Positions 26,472-33,969 of a stretch of 64,000 bases of DNA are shown one piece after another. How positions within the stretch are numbered: the stretch's first letter is position 1; every line of letters starts with the position of its first letter. This DNA is from Cystobacter fuscus DSM 2262. Lineage in GTDB: Bacteria > Myxococcota > Myxococcia > Myxococcales > Myxococcaceae. A model generated the notes under the pieces. It had not been told where the DNA came from and did not search any database. It was given only the letters and a program-made list of their open reading frames with translations. A program made the translations under genes and the position numbers. The stretch is taken from positions 62,001 to 126,000 of the forward strand of contig NZ_ANAH02000017.1 in assembly GCF_000335475.2 (NCBI RefSeq). The letters run 5' to 3'.

Positions 26472-27602
26472 CTACTCGGGGAGGGTGAAGAGGAGCCAGG
26501 AAGGCTCCTCGTCCATGGCACCCCAGAGGAGCACCTTGTTCTTGGGCAGGAGGATGGCGTTGCCCTTGTTGTATGGCCGCGGAGTCTTGGCGAGATGGGT
26601 CCAGGACCCCTTGGAGTCGGTGTCGGAGGTGGGGGGAGGAGTATAGAGTTCGATGTCGCCGAAGCCTCCGATGACCAGCGCCTTCCCACCGGTGAGAGCG
26701 ATTGTCTTGTGGTTCCAATGAGCCTGGTTCAGCGGGGGACCTGCGACCCACGTCTTCTCGGACGGATCGTACAGGGCAGTTGAACTCAAGCTGTACCCAT
26801 TGGTGCCGCCAGTGACCAGGAGTTCGCCAGAGTCGAGGTGGGTCGCGGCATGACCGTGGAGTGCCACGAAAGGAGGGGCCTTTTCCCGGCGCCACGTATT
26901 GGATTCTGGGTTGTAGATTTCCACGCCGTGGCTGCTCAACACCATGACTTCTCCCGAGCCCAACAAGGTCAAGGTGGCATCACGCATGGATTGAATCATG
27001 CCTCCCGCGGAACTCCACTGGTGCGTGGCGGGATCATAGAGTTCCGCGCCGGTGGTACTCGCTTCTCCCTCTTTTCCGGAGGGAGCCTTGCTCCAGACTC
27101 GTCCACCTGTCACCAGTACTTTTCCCGAGGGCAGCAGGGTGGATTGATGTCCGTAACGCGGATTTTCCCAGTCGCTGATGGTCTTCCATGTGCCCGCGAC
27201 TGGGTCGTACAACTCCACAGCATTGATGAAGCGACCCGAAGAAGGACACTTGCCTCCAGACAACATCACCTCGCCCGTCGAAAGCTTCACGGCGGAGGCC
27301 AGCTGGCGTGGCTGCACGATATCCCCCGTCTTCTTCCATTCATTCTTTTCGGGGTCGTAGAGTGCCGAGAATGCCATTTTCTTCTTTGTCTCCTCGTCCC
27401 AGTTGCCTTCCGGCGGCGGTGGCTCCTTGGGCCGACCTCCCACCATCAGAACCAGGCCCGAATCAAGCTTGACCACGGAGGAGTTGATCGTCTCCCCTTG
27501 CACCGTGTTCGTGATGGGCTCAGAGACAGGCTGCCCAGGCCCACATCCCATGGTGAAGCTGACCCCCAGGACCAGTAACGAAAGACCCAGCGCAGTGCGC
27601 AT
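26472..27602 (-). CDS. Kelch-repeat lipoprotein
   Basis: A 376-residue predicted outer-surface or periplasmic lipoprotein. I chose the ATG at 27602 because it gives MRTALGLSLLVLGVSFTMGC, a signal peptide ending in a lipobox with Cys20. The longer frame adds 32 residues ahead of it with no signal features. The mature part has about six Kelch-type blades, seen as VGG/SGG/TGG motifs each preceded by a hydrophobic strand: LVMVGGRPK, VMLSGGKCP, VLVTGGRVW, LLVTGGTNG and ALVIGGFGD, with one weaker blade at GEVMVLSS. ELYDP or LYDP repeats sit between them. This predicts a beta-propeller used for binding rather than catalysis. It converges on the peptide synthetase cluster, and nothing in the sequence ties it to the product. 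Base composition is lower in GC than its neighbours. Confidence 0.85.
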   Translation of the reverse strand: MRTALGLSLLVLGVSFTMGCGPGQPVSEPITNTVQGETINSSVVKLDSGLVLMVGGRPKEPPPPEGNWDEETKKKMAFSALYDPEKNEWKKTGDIVQPRQLASAVKLSTGEVMLSGGKCPSSGRFINAVELYDPVAGTWKTISDWENPRYGHQSTLLPSGKVLVTGGRVWSKAPSGKEGEASTTGAELYDPATHQWSSAGGMIQSMRDATLTLLGSGEVMVLSSHGVEIYNPESNTWRREKAPPFVALHGHAATHLDSGELLVTGGTNGYSLSSTALYDPSEKTWVAGPPLNQAHWNHKTIALTGGKALVIGGFGDIELYTPPPTSDTDSKGSWTHLAKTPRPYNKGNAILLPKNKVLLWGAMDEEPSWLLFTLPE

Positions 27603-27978
27603 GCATTGCTCCGAATAGAGAGGGCTGTCCCCAGCAACTGTCGGCGGACGGCGTGTGAAGCCATATCTCATTCGGAGTGTTTCGTACACGTGGATCATTC
27701 AGCCGGTAAGAAAAAGAAACAAGCATTTCAGGGGATGTCTGTAATTGCTGGCCCTCTTCTACTGAGTGGACGAATCCATCCAATGGGTGCTCCATATTGG
27801 ACGAAATCGTCCAATCCTTCTCGCTGGACGAAATCGTCCAATCCTTCTCGCGAGCCGCGGTACACGCGCGAGTTGCCGGCATGTGGCGACCGCACTTCTC
27901 CCCCAGGGAGCTGCTGACCCGCCATCCCTGGGGGATGCGCTCTGTACACCTTGAGCGTGGTGGTCCTCAGCCCTTCAC
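27603..27978. other. 376-bp intergenic region upstream of the Kelch lipoprotein gene
   Basis: No convincing gene. Short open frames run through it, but their products are low-complexity or translate the tandem repeat at 27798-27851. The notable content is that repeat and its palindromes, described separately. AT content is higher than in flanking genes (for example AAGAAAAAGAAACAAGC near 27710), consistent with a promoter region for the leftward Kelch gene. Confidence 0.6.
27767..27851. repeat. Tandem 27-bp repeat carrying palindromic operator-like sites
   Basis: Two exact 27-bp copies lie end to end at 27798-27824 and 27825-27851, each opening TGGACGAAATCGTCCA. The first copy sits in a perfect 9-bp inverted repeat around a 2-bp centre (ATTGGACGAAATCGTCCAAT, 27796-27815). 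A diverged third site, TGGACGAATCCATCCAA, begins at 27767, 31 bp ahead of the first copy. The phased inverted repeats look like binding sites for a dimeric regulator upstream of the Kelch gene (ATG at 27602). No regulator is identified. Confidence 0.7.
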
Positions 27979-28485
27979 TCAGCGGCCGCCGAGGAAGTCC
28001 CCCTTGCCGATGTCCAAGCCGTTGTGGCGCAGGATGGCGTAGGCCGTGGTGACGTGGAAATAGAAGTTGGGCAGCACGAAGGAGATCAGGTAGGCCTGTC
28101 CTTGGAACTGCACTTCCTGCGTGCGCATCTTGAGGGTGACGGTGCGCTCCTCGCTGCCATCGACTTGCGCCGCGCTCACGCTGTTGAGGAATTCGATCGT
28201 CTTGGCGATGCGTGTCTGGAGTTCGGGGAAGCTGGCCTCGGTGTCGGGGAAGCTCGGGGCCTCGATTCCCGCCAGCCGGGCGGCACAGCCCTTGGCCAGA
28301 TCGCTCGCGGTCTGAATCTGGAAGGACAGCGGCCGCATGTCGGGCGCGAGCCGGGCGTTGATCAAGACGGAGGGGTCGATCTTCTTCGTCTCGGCATACG
28401 TGGCGGCCTTCGCGAGGATCGCCGACAGATTGCCCAGCATGCGCACGAGGGAGGGGATGGAGGCCTGATACATCGACAGGGACAT
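27979..28485 (-). CDS. DUF1993 family protein
   Basis: A 168-residue soluble protein beginning MSLSMYQASIPSLVRMLGNL, which matches the usual start and length of DUF1993 proteins (about 165-170 residues, helical bundle related to the DinB/YfiT fold). Other typical stretches are ARLAPDMRPLSFQIQ, FPELQTRIAKTIEFL and NFYFHVTTAYAILRHNG near the C-terminus. The biochemical role of the family is unknown. A GGAG ribosome-binding site precedes the ATG (CCCCCGGAGCTACCCC-ATG). It runs in the same direction as the TetR gene upstream, about 150 bp away, and could be cotranscribed with it. Confidence 0.85.
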   Translation of the reverse strand: MSLSMYQASIPSLVRMLGNLSAILAKAATYAETKKIDPSVLINARLAPDMRPLSFQIQTASDLAKGCAARLAGIEAPSFPDTEASFPELQTRIAKTIEFLNSVSAAQVDGSEERTVTLKMRTQEVQFQGQAYLISFVLPNFYFHVTTAYAILRHNGLDIGKGDFLGGR

Positions 28486-28634
28486 GGGGTAGCTCCGGGG
28501 GTAGGGGGACTGCGAGGGGCTCCCACCCTGGGCTTCGGGGGATGACGAGGGCGGGGCCGACCGGCAGGTTGGGGGCCCGCGCGAGGGCTGTCAATCGTCG
28601 AATCCGTCACACGGCGGGCGGGCCCGCGCCCCAC

Positions 28635-29231
28635 TCATCGCCGCGGCGCGGCAGGACGGGGCTCCTCTTCGAGCAGCCTTCGCACGATGCACAGCAGGCG
28701 CTCGCACGCGTTCGCCGTGCCCATGCTCTGGGCGCTCACCTGGGCACCTTCGATGACGAAGACGAACTCGCTGGCGACCGCCTCGGGATCGGCAAGGCCC
28801 GCCTGGGCGCAGAGGGCCACCACGCGGCGCGTCTGCGCGGTCTTGTGGGCTTCAATCACCTGCCGCGCGGGGTGGTTCCGGTCGGGCAATTCCGCCACGG
28901 AGTTGAGGAACGGGCAGCCCCGGTCCGACTCTCCCGACAGCCGCTCGGTGATGTGCTTCGCCCAGCCCAGCAGTTGTGCGCGGGGATCTCCCGGGTGCTC
29001 GGCGGCGAGCCGCTCCAGCACGGCCTCATCGCGCGCCACCTCGAGCCGGAGCCATTCGGTTACCAGCGCGTCCTTGGACTCGAAGTGGCGGTAGAGCGCC
29101 ATCTTCGTGGTCTCCGCGCGCGCGGCGATCGCCTCCACGCCCACGCCCCGGATGCCTTCCCGGTAGAACAGCTCCTCGGCCGCCGCGAGGATCCGCTCCC
29201 GGGGCGGCACCTTCATCGTCTTGTCCTTCAT
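28635..29231 (-). CDS. TetR/AcrR family transcriptional regulator
   Basis: A 198-residue regulator. The N-terminal helix-turn-helix is clear: RERILAAAEELFYREG, then VEAIAARAETTKMALYRHF at residues ~28-50, followed by a helical ligand-binding domain. It is divergent from the exported hydrolase gene. The shared 104-bp gap holds two 16-bp palindromes suitable as its own operators, so it probably represses both itself and the hydrolase until a ligand binds. The ligand cannot be read from the sequence. Confidence 0.92.
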   Translation of the reverse strand: MKDKTMKVPPRERILAAAEELFYREGIRGVGVEAIAARAETTKMALYRHFESKDALVTEWLRLEVARDEAVLERLAAEHPGDPRAQLLGWAKHITERLSGESDRGCPFLNSVAELPDRNHPARQVIEAHKTAQTRRVVALCAQAGLADPEAVASEFVFVIEGAQVSAQSMGTANACERLLCIVRRLLEEEPRPAAPRR

Positions 29232-29248
29232 CCCTTCCCCTTGACTCT

Positions 29249-29287
29249 GATACCGGTCGGTATCATTAAGCGATACCGCTCGGTATC
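29249..29287. promoter_or_regulatory. Twin TetR-type operators
   Basis: Two near-identical palindromes, GATACCGGTCGGTATC (29249-29264) and GATACCGCTCGGTATC (29272-29287), are spaced 23 bp start to start. They lie between the divergent TetR gene (ATG at 29231) and the hydrolase gene (ATG at 29336). The core GATACCG/CGGTATC half-sites are the kind bound by TetR dimers. They would overlap promoters in both directions. Confidence 0.8.
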
Positions 29288-29335
29288 ATCCGAGCCCGGA
29301 CGGTGTCCGGCAATCCTACATCCAGGAGATCTTTC

Positions 29336-30307
29336 ATGACGATGCGCACCCTTTCCAGGAGTGCCACGCTGGCCGCGTTGCTCACGGTGACGGGGGGGCT
29401 GTTCACGGCGCCCGCCCAGGCCGCCGCGCCGTTGGTGAAGACGCAGGCGCCGGGCTTCTACCGCATGCTGTTGGGCGACTTCGAAGTCACCGCGCTGTCG
29501 GATGGCACCCTGCCGCTGCCGGTGGAGAAGCTGCTGACGAACGTGCGGCCGGGCCGGGTCGAGGCGTTGCTGGCCGCCGAGTACCTCACCTCTCCGGTGG
29601 AGACGTCGATCAACGCTTATCTGATCAACACGGGCTCCAAGCTGTTCCTGGTGGACACGGGGGCGGGCGAGGTGATCGGACCGTCCGCGGGCCAGCTGGT
29701 CACGAGCATTCGCGCGGCGGGCTACCAGCCCGAGCAGGTCGATGCCGTCCTCATCACCCATGTGCACCCGGACCACTCGGGGGGCCTGGTGGTGGCGGGC
29801 AAGCGCGTCTTCCCGAACGCGCGCGTGTACGTGGACAAGCGCGAGGTGGATTACTGGCTGAACGCCGCCAACGCGGAGAAGGCGCCGGAGAGCGCCAGGC
29901 CGCGCTTCCAGGAAGCGAAGGCCACCTTGACGCCGTATGCCGAGGCGGGCCAGCTCGAGACGTTCACGGGCAACACGCAACTGGCGCCGGGCCTCAGGAC
30001 CCTGGAGGCGCCCGGCCATACGCCGGGGCACACGTTCTACGTGGTGGAGAGCCAGGGGCAGAAGCTCGTGTTCTGGGGGGACATGATGCATGTGGCGGCG
30101 GTGCAGTTCCCCGAGCCCTCGGTGACGATCCAATTCGACGTGGATTCCAAGGCGGCGGCGGCCCAGCGCGCCAAGGCCTACGCCGAGGCCGCGAAGCAGG
30201 GCTACTGGGTGGCCATTGCTCACGTCTCGTTCCCGGGCCTCGGCCATCTGCGCGCCAATGGCAAGGGATACACCTGGGTGCCGGCCAACTACAGCGTCCC
30301 CCGCTGA
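29336..30307 (+). CDS. Exported metallo-beta-lactamase-fold hydrolase
   Basis: A 323-residue protein with a Sec signal peptide (MTMRTLSRSATLAALLTVTG...TAPAQA-AAP) and the metal-binding motif THVHPDHSGG (His142, His144, Asp146, His147). LVDTGAG lies upstream, GHTPGHTFYVV supplies a further His ligand and FWGDMMH a bridging Asp. The fold binds two metal ions and commonly cleaves esters, lactones or amides. The substrate is unknown. The start at 29336 follows AGGAG with 7-base spacing; another ATG lies six bases on. Its position opposite a TetR gene with twin operators suggests an inducible defence or catabolic enzyme acting in the periplasm or outside the cell. Confidence 0.9.
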   Translation: MTMRTLSRSATLAALLTVTGGLFTAPAQAAAPLVKTQAPGFYRMLLGDFEVTALSDGTLPLPVEKLLTNVRPGRVEALLAAEYLTSPVETSINAYLINTGSKLFLVDTGAGEVIGPSAGQLVTSIRAAGYQPEQVDAVLITHVHPDHSGGLVVAGKRVFPNARVYVDKREVDYWLNAANAEKAPESARPRFQEAKATLTPYAEAGQLETFTGNTQLAPGLRTLEAPGHTPGHTFYVVESQGQKLVFWGDMMHVAAVQFPEPSVTIQFDVDSKAAAAQRAKAYAEAAKQGYWVAIAHVSFPGLGHLRANGKGYTWVPANYSVPR

Positions 30308-30627
30308 TGAGTCTTTCCCGCAACGGTTTTGACAAGCCATGTCAAACCCCGCGGGCGCTCGACCGGGCCTCGGTACGCACGGGCCCTTTGTCCTCATGAG
30401 TGCCCGGTCGATTGCTGATTGAGCTGCCTCGAGTGCGCGGGATTGTTTTCGAGAAGACGATGGCGTGCCTCGCTGTACGATGCGCGCCCCGCGAGGGGGA
30501 GCCATTCCGGCTTCCACCCAGGGCGGCATACTACATCGAATTCTCGTATTGCCATGAAGGCGGGTTTTTGGTCTATTACCCGTGTCTTCACAACTCATCC
30601 CCGACATTTGTCGAGCGAGGCCCATCC
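30308..30627. other. 320-bp intergenic region
   Basis: No convincing gene. A hairpin at 30328-30346 pairs TTTGACA with TGTCAAA across a five-base loop, 20 bases after the hydrolase stop. It lacks a T-run, so it is either a weak terminator or an operator. The same TGACA...TGTCA half-sites recur near 51.8 kb. The open frame that continues upstream of the next gene (from 30400) has poor coding character, and the CAP gene starts at 30628. Confidence 0.5.
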
Positions 30628-31242
30628 ATGAAGCGTCTTTCCTCTGTGTTGTCTTTCGTCCTGGGTGCCACCCTGTCCGTTGGATGTGGGGGCGAAATGG
30701 CCCCGGAGCAGGAGGCGGGGATGGGAGAGTCCTCCTCGACGACGGCGGTGGCCGAGTCTCCGGCGGCTGCTCCGCTGGCGCTCCCGGCGTACTGTAACGG
30801 GGTGCTCACCTGGAATACGGCTTGGACGGCGTTCGAGGACGAGGTGCTCAAGCTGGTGAACCAGAAGCGGGCCGCGGGCGCCACGTGTGGTGGCGTGGCC
30901 AAGCCCGCGGTCCCGGCGGTCACCTTCGACGAGCGGCTGCGCTGCGCGTCCCGCGTCCACTCGCAGGACATGGGCACCAACAACTTCATGGGCCACAACG
31001 GCTCCAACGGCTCCACCCCGTGGCAGCGCATGACCAACGCCGGCTACGTCTGGAGGGCGGCCTCGGAGAACGTCGCCGCGGGCTATGCCACCCCCGCCGC
31101 GGTGGTGGACGGCTGGATGAAGAGCACGGGCCACTGCAACAACATCATGGGCGCCAACGTCAAGAACCTGGGCGTGGGCTACTTCTACGCGCCCTCGAGC
31201 ACCTACAAGCACTACTGGACGCAGGACTTCGGCGCTCAGTAG
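30628..31242 (+). CDS. CAP-domain (SCP/PR-1-like) lipoprotein
   Basis: A 204-residue predicted lipoprotein. The ATG at 30628 opens MKRLSSVLSFVLGATLSVGC, with the lipobox Cys at 20, followed by a Ser/Ala/Pro-rich linker. The CAP domain covers ~70-204: EDEVLKLVNQKRAAG, TFDERLRCASRVHSQDM, FMGHNGSNG, AASENVAAGY, MKSTGHCNNIMG and YWTQDF. These are the conserved CAP elements, including the His and Glu residues of the central cavity. CAP proteins of bacteria are secreted or surface-bound, with varied and mostly unproven roles. A hairpin 70 bp past the stop may end the transcript. Confidence 0.9.
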   Translation: MKRLSSVLSFVLGATLSVGCGGEMAPEQEAGMGESSSTTAVAESPAAAPLALPAYCNGVLTWNTAWTAFEDEVLKLVNQKRAAGATCGGVAKPAVPAVTFDERLRCASRVHSQDMGTNNFMGHNGSNGSTPWQRMTNAGYVWRAASENVAAGYATPAAVVDGWMKSTGHCNNIMGANVKNLGVGYFYAPSSTYKHYWTQDFGAQ

Positions 31243-31310
31243 GACGCTCGAGCCTCCTCCAGGGGCTCTCGCGGCGTTTCCCCAAGGATTTCGAGCGTTT
31301 GACGCTTCCC

Positions 31311-31331
31311 CCCTCCGTCCGGTACGGAGGG
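31311..31331 (+). terminator. Hairpin after the CAP gene, before the sigma factor gene
   Basis: CCCTCCGT (31311-31318) pairs with ACGGAGGG (31324-31331) around CCGGT. A TTTTT run follows nine bases later. It is a plausible factor-independent terminator for the CAP gene. The adjoining GGAAACG...CGT may instead belong to the sigma factor promoter. Confidence 0.5.
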
Positions 31332-31371
31332 CGGAAACGTTTTTCCACGTGGCACGTAGATGGGCCAGGGG

Positions 31372-31908
31372 ATGGGGAACGCGACGGACGAAGAGCTCAT
31401 GGAACGCTTCTGCGAGGGAGATCACGCTGCTTTCGAGGTCCTGTTCAGCCGGCATGCCGGCGCGGTGCAGGGCTTCCTGGCACGCATGGTTCGTGATGGT
31501 GCGCTCGCGGAGGATCTGCTGCAGACGACGTTCTTGTCGGTCGTCCGCTCGCGGGATCGGTTCGAACGGGGGACGCGTTTCGGCCCCTGGTTGATGACGA
31601 TCGCCGCGAACGCCGCGCGGGATGCCCTGCGCCGCCGCCAGCACCGCGAGGCGTATCGGGACAGCGCGCCCCCTCCGGCCCCGGTCACCGCCGACCCGTC
31701 GGATCCCGGCATGCGCAAGCGCCTGGAGGACGCGCTGCAGCGGCTGTCGCCGGATCAGCGCGAGGCCATCCTCCTGCACAAGCTCGAGGGCTGGTCCTAC
31801 GAGGAGATCGCCTCGATGCGCGGCATCAGCGTGAGCGCGGCGCGCGTGCGGGCCCACCGCGGGTTCGAGAAGCTGCGGCAACTGCTGGACGGGCTGGTGG
31901 GGGAATGA
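31372..31908 (+). CDS. ECF-type RNA polymerase sigma factor
   Basis: A 178-residue sigma-70 family protein of the extracytoplasmic-function type. Region 2 (~8-75) includes FEVLFSRHAGAVQGFLARMV and LAEDLLQTTFLSVVRSRDRF. Region 4 (~115-170) includes ALQRLSPDQREAILLHKLEG, then WSYEEIASMRGISVSAARVR as the DNA-binding helix-turn-helix. The two regions are joined by a Pro-rich linker, and no region 3 is present. The start is uncertain: ATG 31372 follows a CAGGGG sequence, and an in-frame ATG at 31360 would add four residues. The 3' end overlaps the next gene by four bases (ATGA), and that product has the look of an anti-sigma factor. Confidence 0.93.
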   Translation: MGNATDEELMERFCEGDHAAFEVLFSRHAGAVQGFLARMVRDGALAEDLLQTTFLSVVRSRDRFERGTRFGPWLMTIAANAARDALRRRQHREAYRDSAPPPAPVTADPSDPGMRKRLEDALQRLSPDQREAILLHKLEGWSYEEIASMRGISVSAARVRAHRGFEKLRQLLDGLVGE

Positions 31909-32567
31909 TGGCGCCGTCCCTGGACACATTGCTCTCCCGGGAGGTTGCCGGAGATGACGCCGCGAGGGCGCGGGCCCTGGCGGCGGTGCGCGCGGAGCTG
32001 GCGCGTCCCGTGCCCGTGCGGGGCTGGAGGACCCAGGCGGCGCGGCTGCTCGGGGTCTCGGTGGCGCTGACGGTCGCGGTGGCCGGGGTGTTGTGGGCCC
32101 TGGGCCGCACGTCCAGCGAGGTGCTGTGGGCCCATGCGCCCGTGCTGGCCTTGTTGTGGGCCACCAGTGCCGTGTGTGCCCGGGCCGCGCTCGCGCCCCG
32201 GAGACAGGTGCTGCAGCGGGCCGGGCTGGGCCTGGCGCTCGTGGGGGCCGCCGCGCTCGTGCTCGCGCGCGACGCCGTCCAGGCGCCCTCCGCCTTGCCG
32301 GAGTGGATCTGCACCCTCAGCCAGTTCGGCGTGGGGCTGGTGCCGGGGGTCGTGGCCCTCGCCGCGCTGCGTGGCGCCGCCTTCCATCCGCGGCGTGCGC
32401 TGCTGGGCGGCCTGTCCGTGGGGACCGCGGGTGCGTTCGTGGGGGAACTCGCGTGCGCGCAGGGGCGGCACCATGTCCTGCTCTATCACCTGTCTGCCTG
32501 GGCGCTCGTCAGTGTCACGACGCTCGTGGTTTCCAGATTCCTCACACCCCGGTCCTTCGCCCCATGA
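31905..32567 (+). CDS. Six-helix membrane protein, probable anti-sigma factor (NrsF/DUF1109-like)
   Basis: A 220-residue protein with a ~45-residue charged N-terminal segment (LSREVAGDDAARARALAAVR) and six predicted membrane helices, for example LLGVSVALTVAVAGVLWALG, VLQRAGLGLALVGAAALVLA and ALLGGLSVGTAGAFVGELAC. The layout fits the NrsF/DUF1109 class of six-helix anti-sigma factors, which hold an ECF sigma at the inner membrane through a short cytoplasmic N-terminus. The assignment rests on topology and gene order, not on a clear signature motif. The gene overlaps both the sigma gene upstream and the small gene downstream by four bases (ATGA), so the three are translated as a unit. Confidence 0.7.
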   Translation: MMAPSLDTLLSREVAGDDAARARALAAVRAELARPVPVRGWRTQAARLLGVSVALTVAVAGVLWALGRTSSEVLWAHAPVLALLWATSAVCARAALAPRRQVLQRAGLGLALVGAAALVLARDAVQAPSALPEWICTLSQFGVGLVPGVVALAALRGAAFHPRRALLGGLSVGTAGAFVGELACAQGRHHVLLYHLSAWALVSVTTLVVSRFLTPRSFAP

Positions 32568-32887
32568 GCCAGCAGACGGCACTCATCTTCTCCCACGACG
32601 TGGAGGGCGCGCCCGTGCGCATCGGCGAGCCGATGCGCATCGCCCTCACGGCCTCCGAGGAGTCCCTGGACAAGCGGTTCCTGGGGCGGTGGGGCATCGT
32701 GGTGGCACTCGTGTACGACGATCCCCACCGGCAGTACCCGCACGAGCCCCTGGTGAAGGTGCGGGTCGAGGACCTGGGCGAGGATCTCTTCTTCCCCTGG
32801 GAGCTCGAGCGCTCGTCGGAGTGGTTCTGGCGCCGGCTCACCGGGCCGGGCGGGTTGATGCCCATGGGCCTGCATTGGGTGCACTGA
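32564..32887 (+). CDS. Small protein of unknown function, coupled to the sigma/anti-sigma pair
   Basis: A 107-residue protein starting MSQQTALIFSHDVEGAPVRI. No family is recognised. It is acidic, without signal peptide or membrane segment, and rich in aromatic residues near the end (FFPWELERSSEWFWRRL). Alternating hydrophobic strands suggest a beta-rich fold. The start codon overlaps the stop of the membrane protein (ATGA), placing it third in the sigma operon. It might modulate or be a target of that system. Its last 50 bases overlap the end of the convergent reductase gene. Confidence 0.65.
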   Translation: MSQQTALIFSHDVEGAPVRIGEPMRIALTASEESLDKRFLGRWGIVVALVYDDPHRQYPHEPLVKVRVEDLGEDLFFPWELERSSEWFWRRLTGPGGLMPMGLHWVH

Positions 32888-33875
32888 GGCTCGGAGTGGG
32901 CTCGGTGGCGTCCGGCAGGCAGCCCATGGCCTGGAGGGAGTGGTGCACGGCGGCATCCAGCGGCGTGTGGGGCTCCTGGCCGAGGAAGGCGCGCAGGCGC
33001 GTGTTGTCGAGGCGGGCGGGGTGCTGCCAGAGGTAGCGCATCTCGAGCAGCTCGCGCAGCGTGGTGTTGAAGGGCGAGGCGAGCCGCATGAGGGCCCAGG
33101 GCATCCGGCGCACGGGCGGGGCGGGGTGGCCGAGGACGCGCAGGATGCTCCGGCTCATCTCCGCGCCGTCTTCCAGCCAGTGGCCGCCGAAGTGGAAGCG
33201 CTCGAAGGCGGGGAGCTCCTGCTCGCGCTCGGCGAGCGCGGCCAGGGTGGCGGCGAGGTCGGGCAGGTAGGCCCAGGCATGGCCCACGCCGGGCACGTTG
33301 GGATTGGTGATGGACCGGGGCCGGGCGCCCGGCTTGACGAAGCCCTGGGAGAACCAGTTGTTGCCCGCGTGGGGCCCGAAGAAGTCACCGGCGCGCACGA
33401 TGAGGGCGCGGGTGCCGCGCGCGGCCTCCTCCTCGATGCGGCGCTCCATGGCGACGCGGATTTTTCCCTTGCGGGTGTGGGGGTGCTGGGGCGAGTCCTC
33501 CTTCAGCAGCGGGAACGCGTCGAGGCCGTAGTTGTAGAGGGTGCCAGGGAGCACCAGCCGGGCACCCGCCTGTCGGGCCGCCTGGAGGCTGCTCTCCAGC
33601 ATGGGCAGCACGAGCTTCTCCCACTCCCGGTAGCCCGGGGGATTGACGGCGTGGACCACGAGCTGGGCGCCGCGCGCGGCCTGGATGACGTCCTCGGCGC
33701 GCAGGGCATCCCCGCGGATCCACTCCGCGCCCTCGAGCCGGGCGTGCCGGCCGCCCGCCTGGGCGCCACGGTGCAGGGCACGCACCTTCCAGCCCTTCGA
33801 CAGCAAGGCGGCGGCCGTCTCCCCGCCCACTCCACCGGTTGCTCCCAACACCAACGCGATTTTTTCCTTCGCCAT
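32838..33875 (-). CDS. NAD(P)-dependent epimerase/reductase (atypical SDR)
   Basis: A 345-residue Rossmann-fold enzyme. The dinucleotide motif GATGGVGG is at residues ~11-18 after a beta strand (KIALVL), and LHRG is the end of the second strand. LVVHAVNPPGY and LVLPGTLYNYG follow the pattern of extended or atypical short-chain dehydrogenases. The C-terminal substrate region contains FHFGGHWL and a Pro-rich tail. No canonical YxxxK motif is evident, so it may be a non-classical member and its substrate is unknown. It is divergent from a LysR-type gene 92 bp away, its most likely regulator. Its last 50 bases lie opposite the end of the small sigma-operon gene. Confidence 0.82.
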   Translation of the reverse strand: MAKEKIALVLGATGGVGGETAAALLSKGWKVRALHRGAQAGGRHARLEGAEWIRGDALRAEDVIQAARGAQLVVHAVNPPGYREWEKLVLPMLESSLQAARQAGARLVLPGTLYNYGLDAFPLLKEDSPQHPHTRKGKIRVAMERRIEEEAARGTRALIVRAGDFFGPHAGNNWFSQGFVKPGARPRSITNPNVPGVGHAWAYLPDLAATLAALAEREQELPAFERFHFGGHWLEDGAEMSRSILRVLGHPAPPVRRMPWALMRLASPFNTTLRELLEMRYLWQHPARLDNTRLRAFLGQEPHTPLDAAVHHSLQAMGCLPDATEPTPSLSAPNAGPWASTRPAR

Positions 33876-33955
33876 GAGTTCCTCCGTCGTGGTGACAGGG
33901 TGAAGAATGGGACTTCACGGCCTCGTGGAAAATTGTCGATGTCCGTGGGGCTGTT

Positions 33956-33969
33956 ATACGAAAACGTAT
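33956..33969. promoter_or_regulatory. Palindrome at the LysR gene start, likely operator
   Basis: ATACG-AAAA-CGTAT forms a 5+5 bp inverted repeat with a four-base spacer. It ends inside the ATG (33968) of the LysR-type gene, in the short divergent gap to the reductase gene. Position and symmetry fit a LysR autoregulatory site, although no T-N11-A box is exact. Confidence 0.5.

Noticed and set aside
27798-27851. Possible CRISPR array
   Set aside because: Only two units, directly abutting with no spacers, and no cas genes nearby.
27728-28594. A 288-codon - strand frame through the 27-bp repeats
   Set aside because: It overlaps the DUF1993 gene in another frame, and its repeat-encoded peptide (GLDDFVQ twice) is a by-product of the palindromic DNA.
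30400-30627. Upstream extension of the CAP-domain gene
   Set aside because: The added residues precede and would bury the lipoprotein signal peptide. The ATG at 30628 is the natural start.
31333-31360. ECF promoter (GGAAACG...CGT) driving the sigma gene
   Set aside because: The spacing places the start almost on the ATG, and the sequence is also part of the hairpin region. Too weak to list as a promoter.
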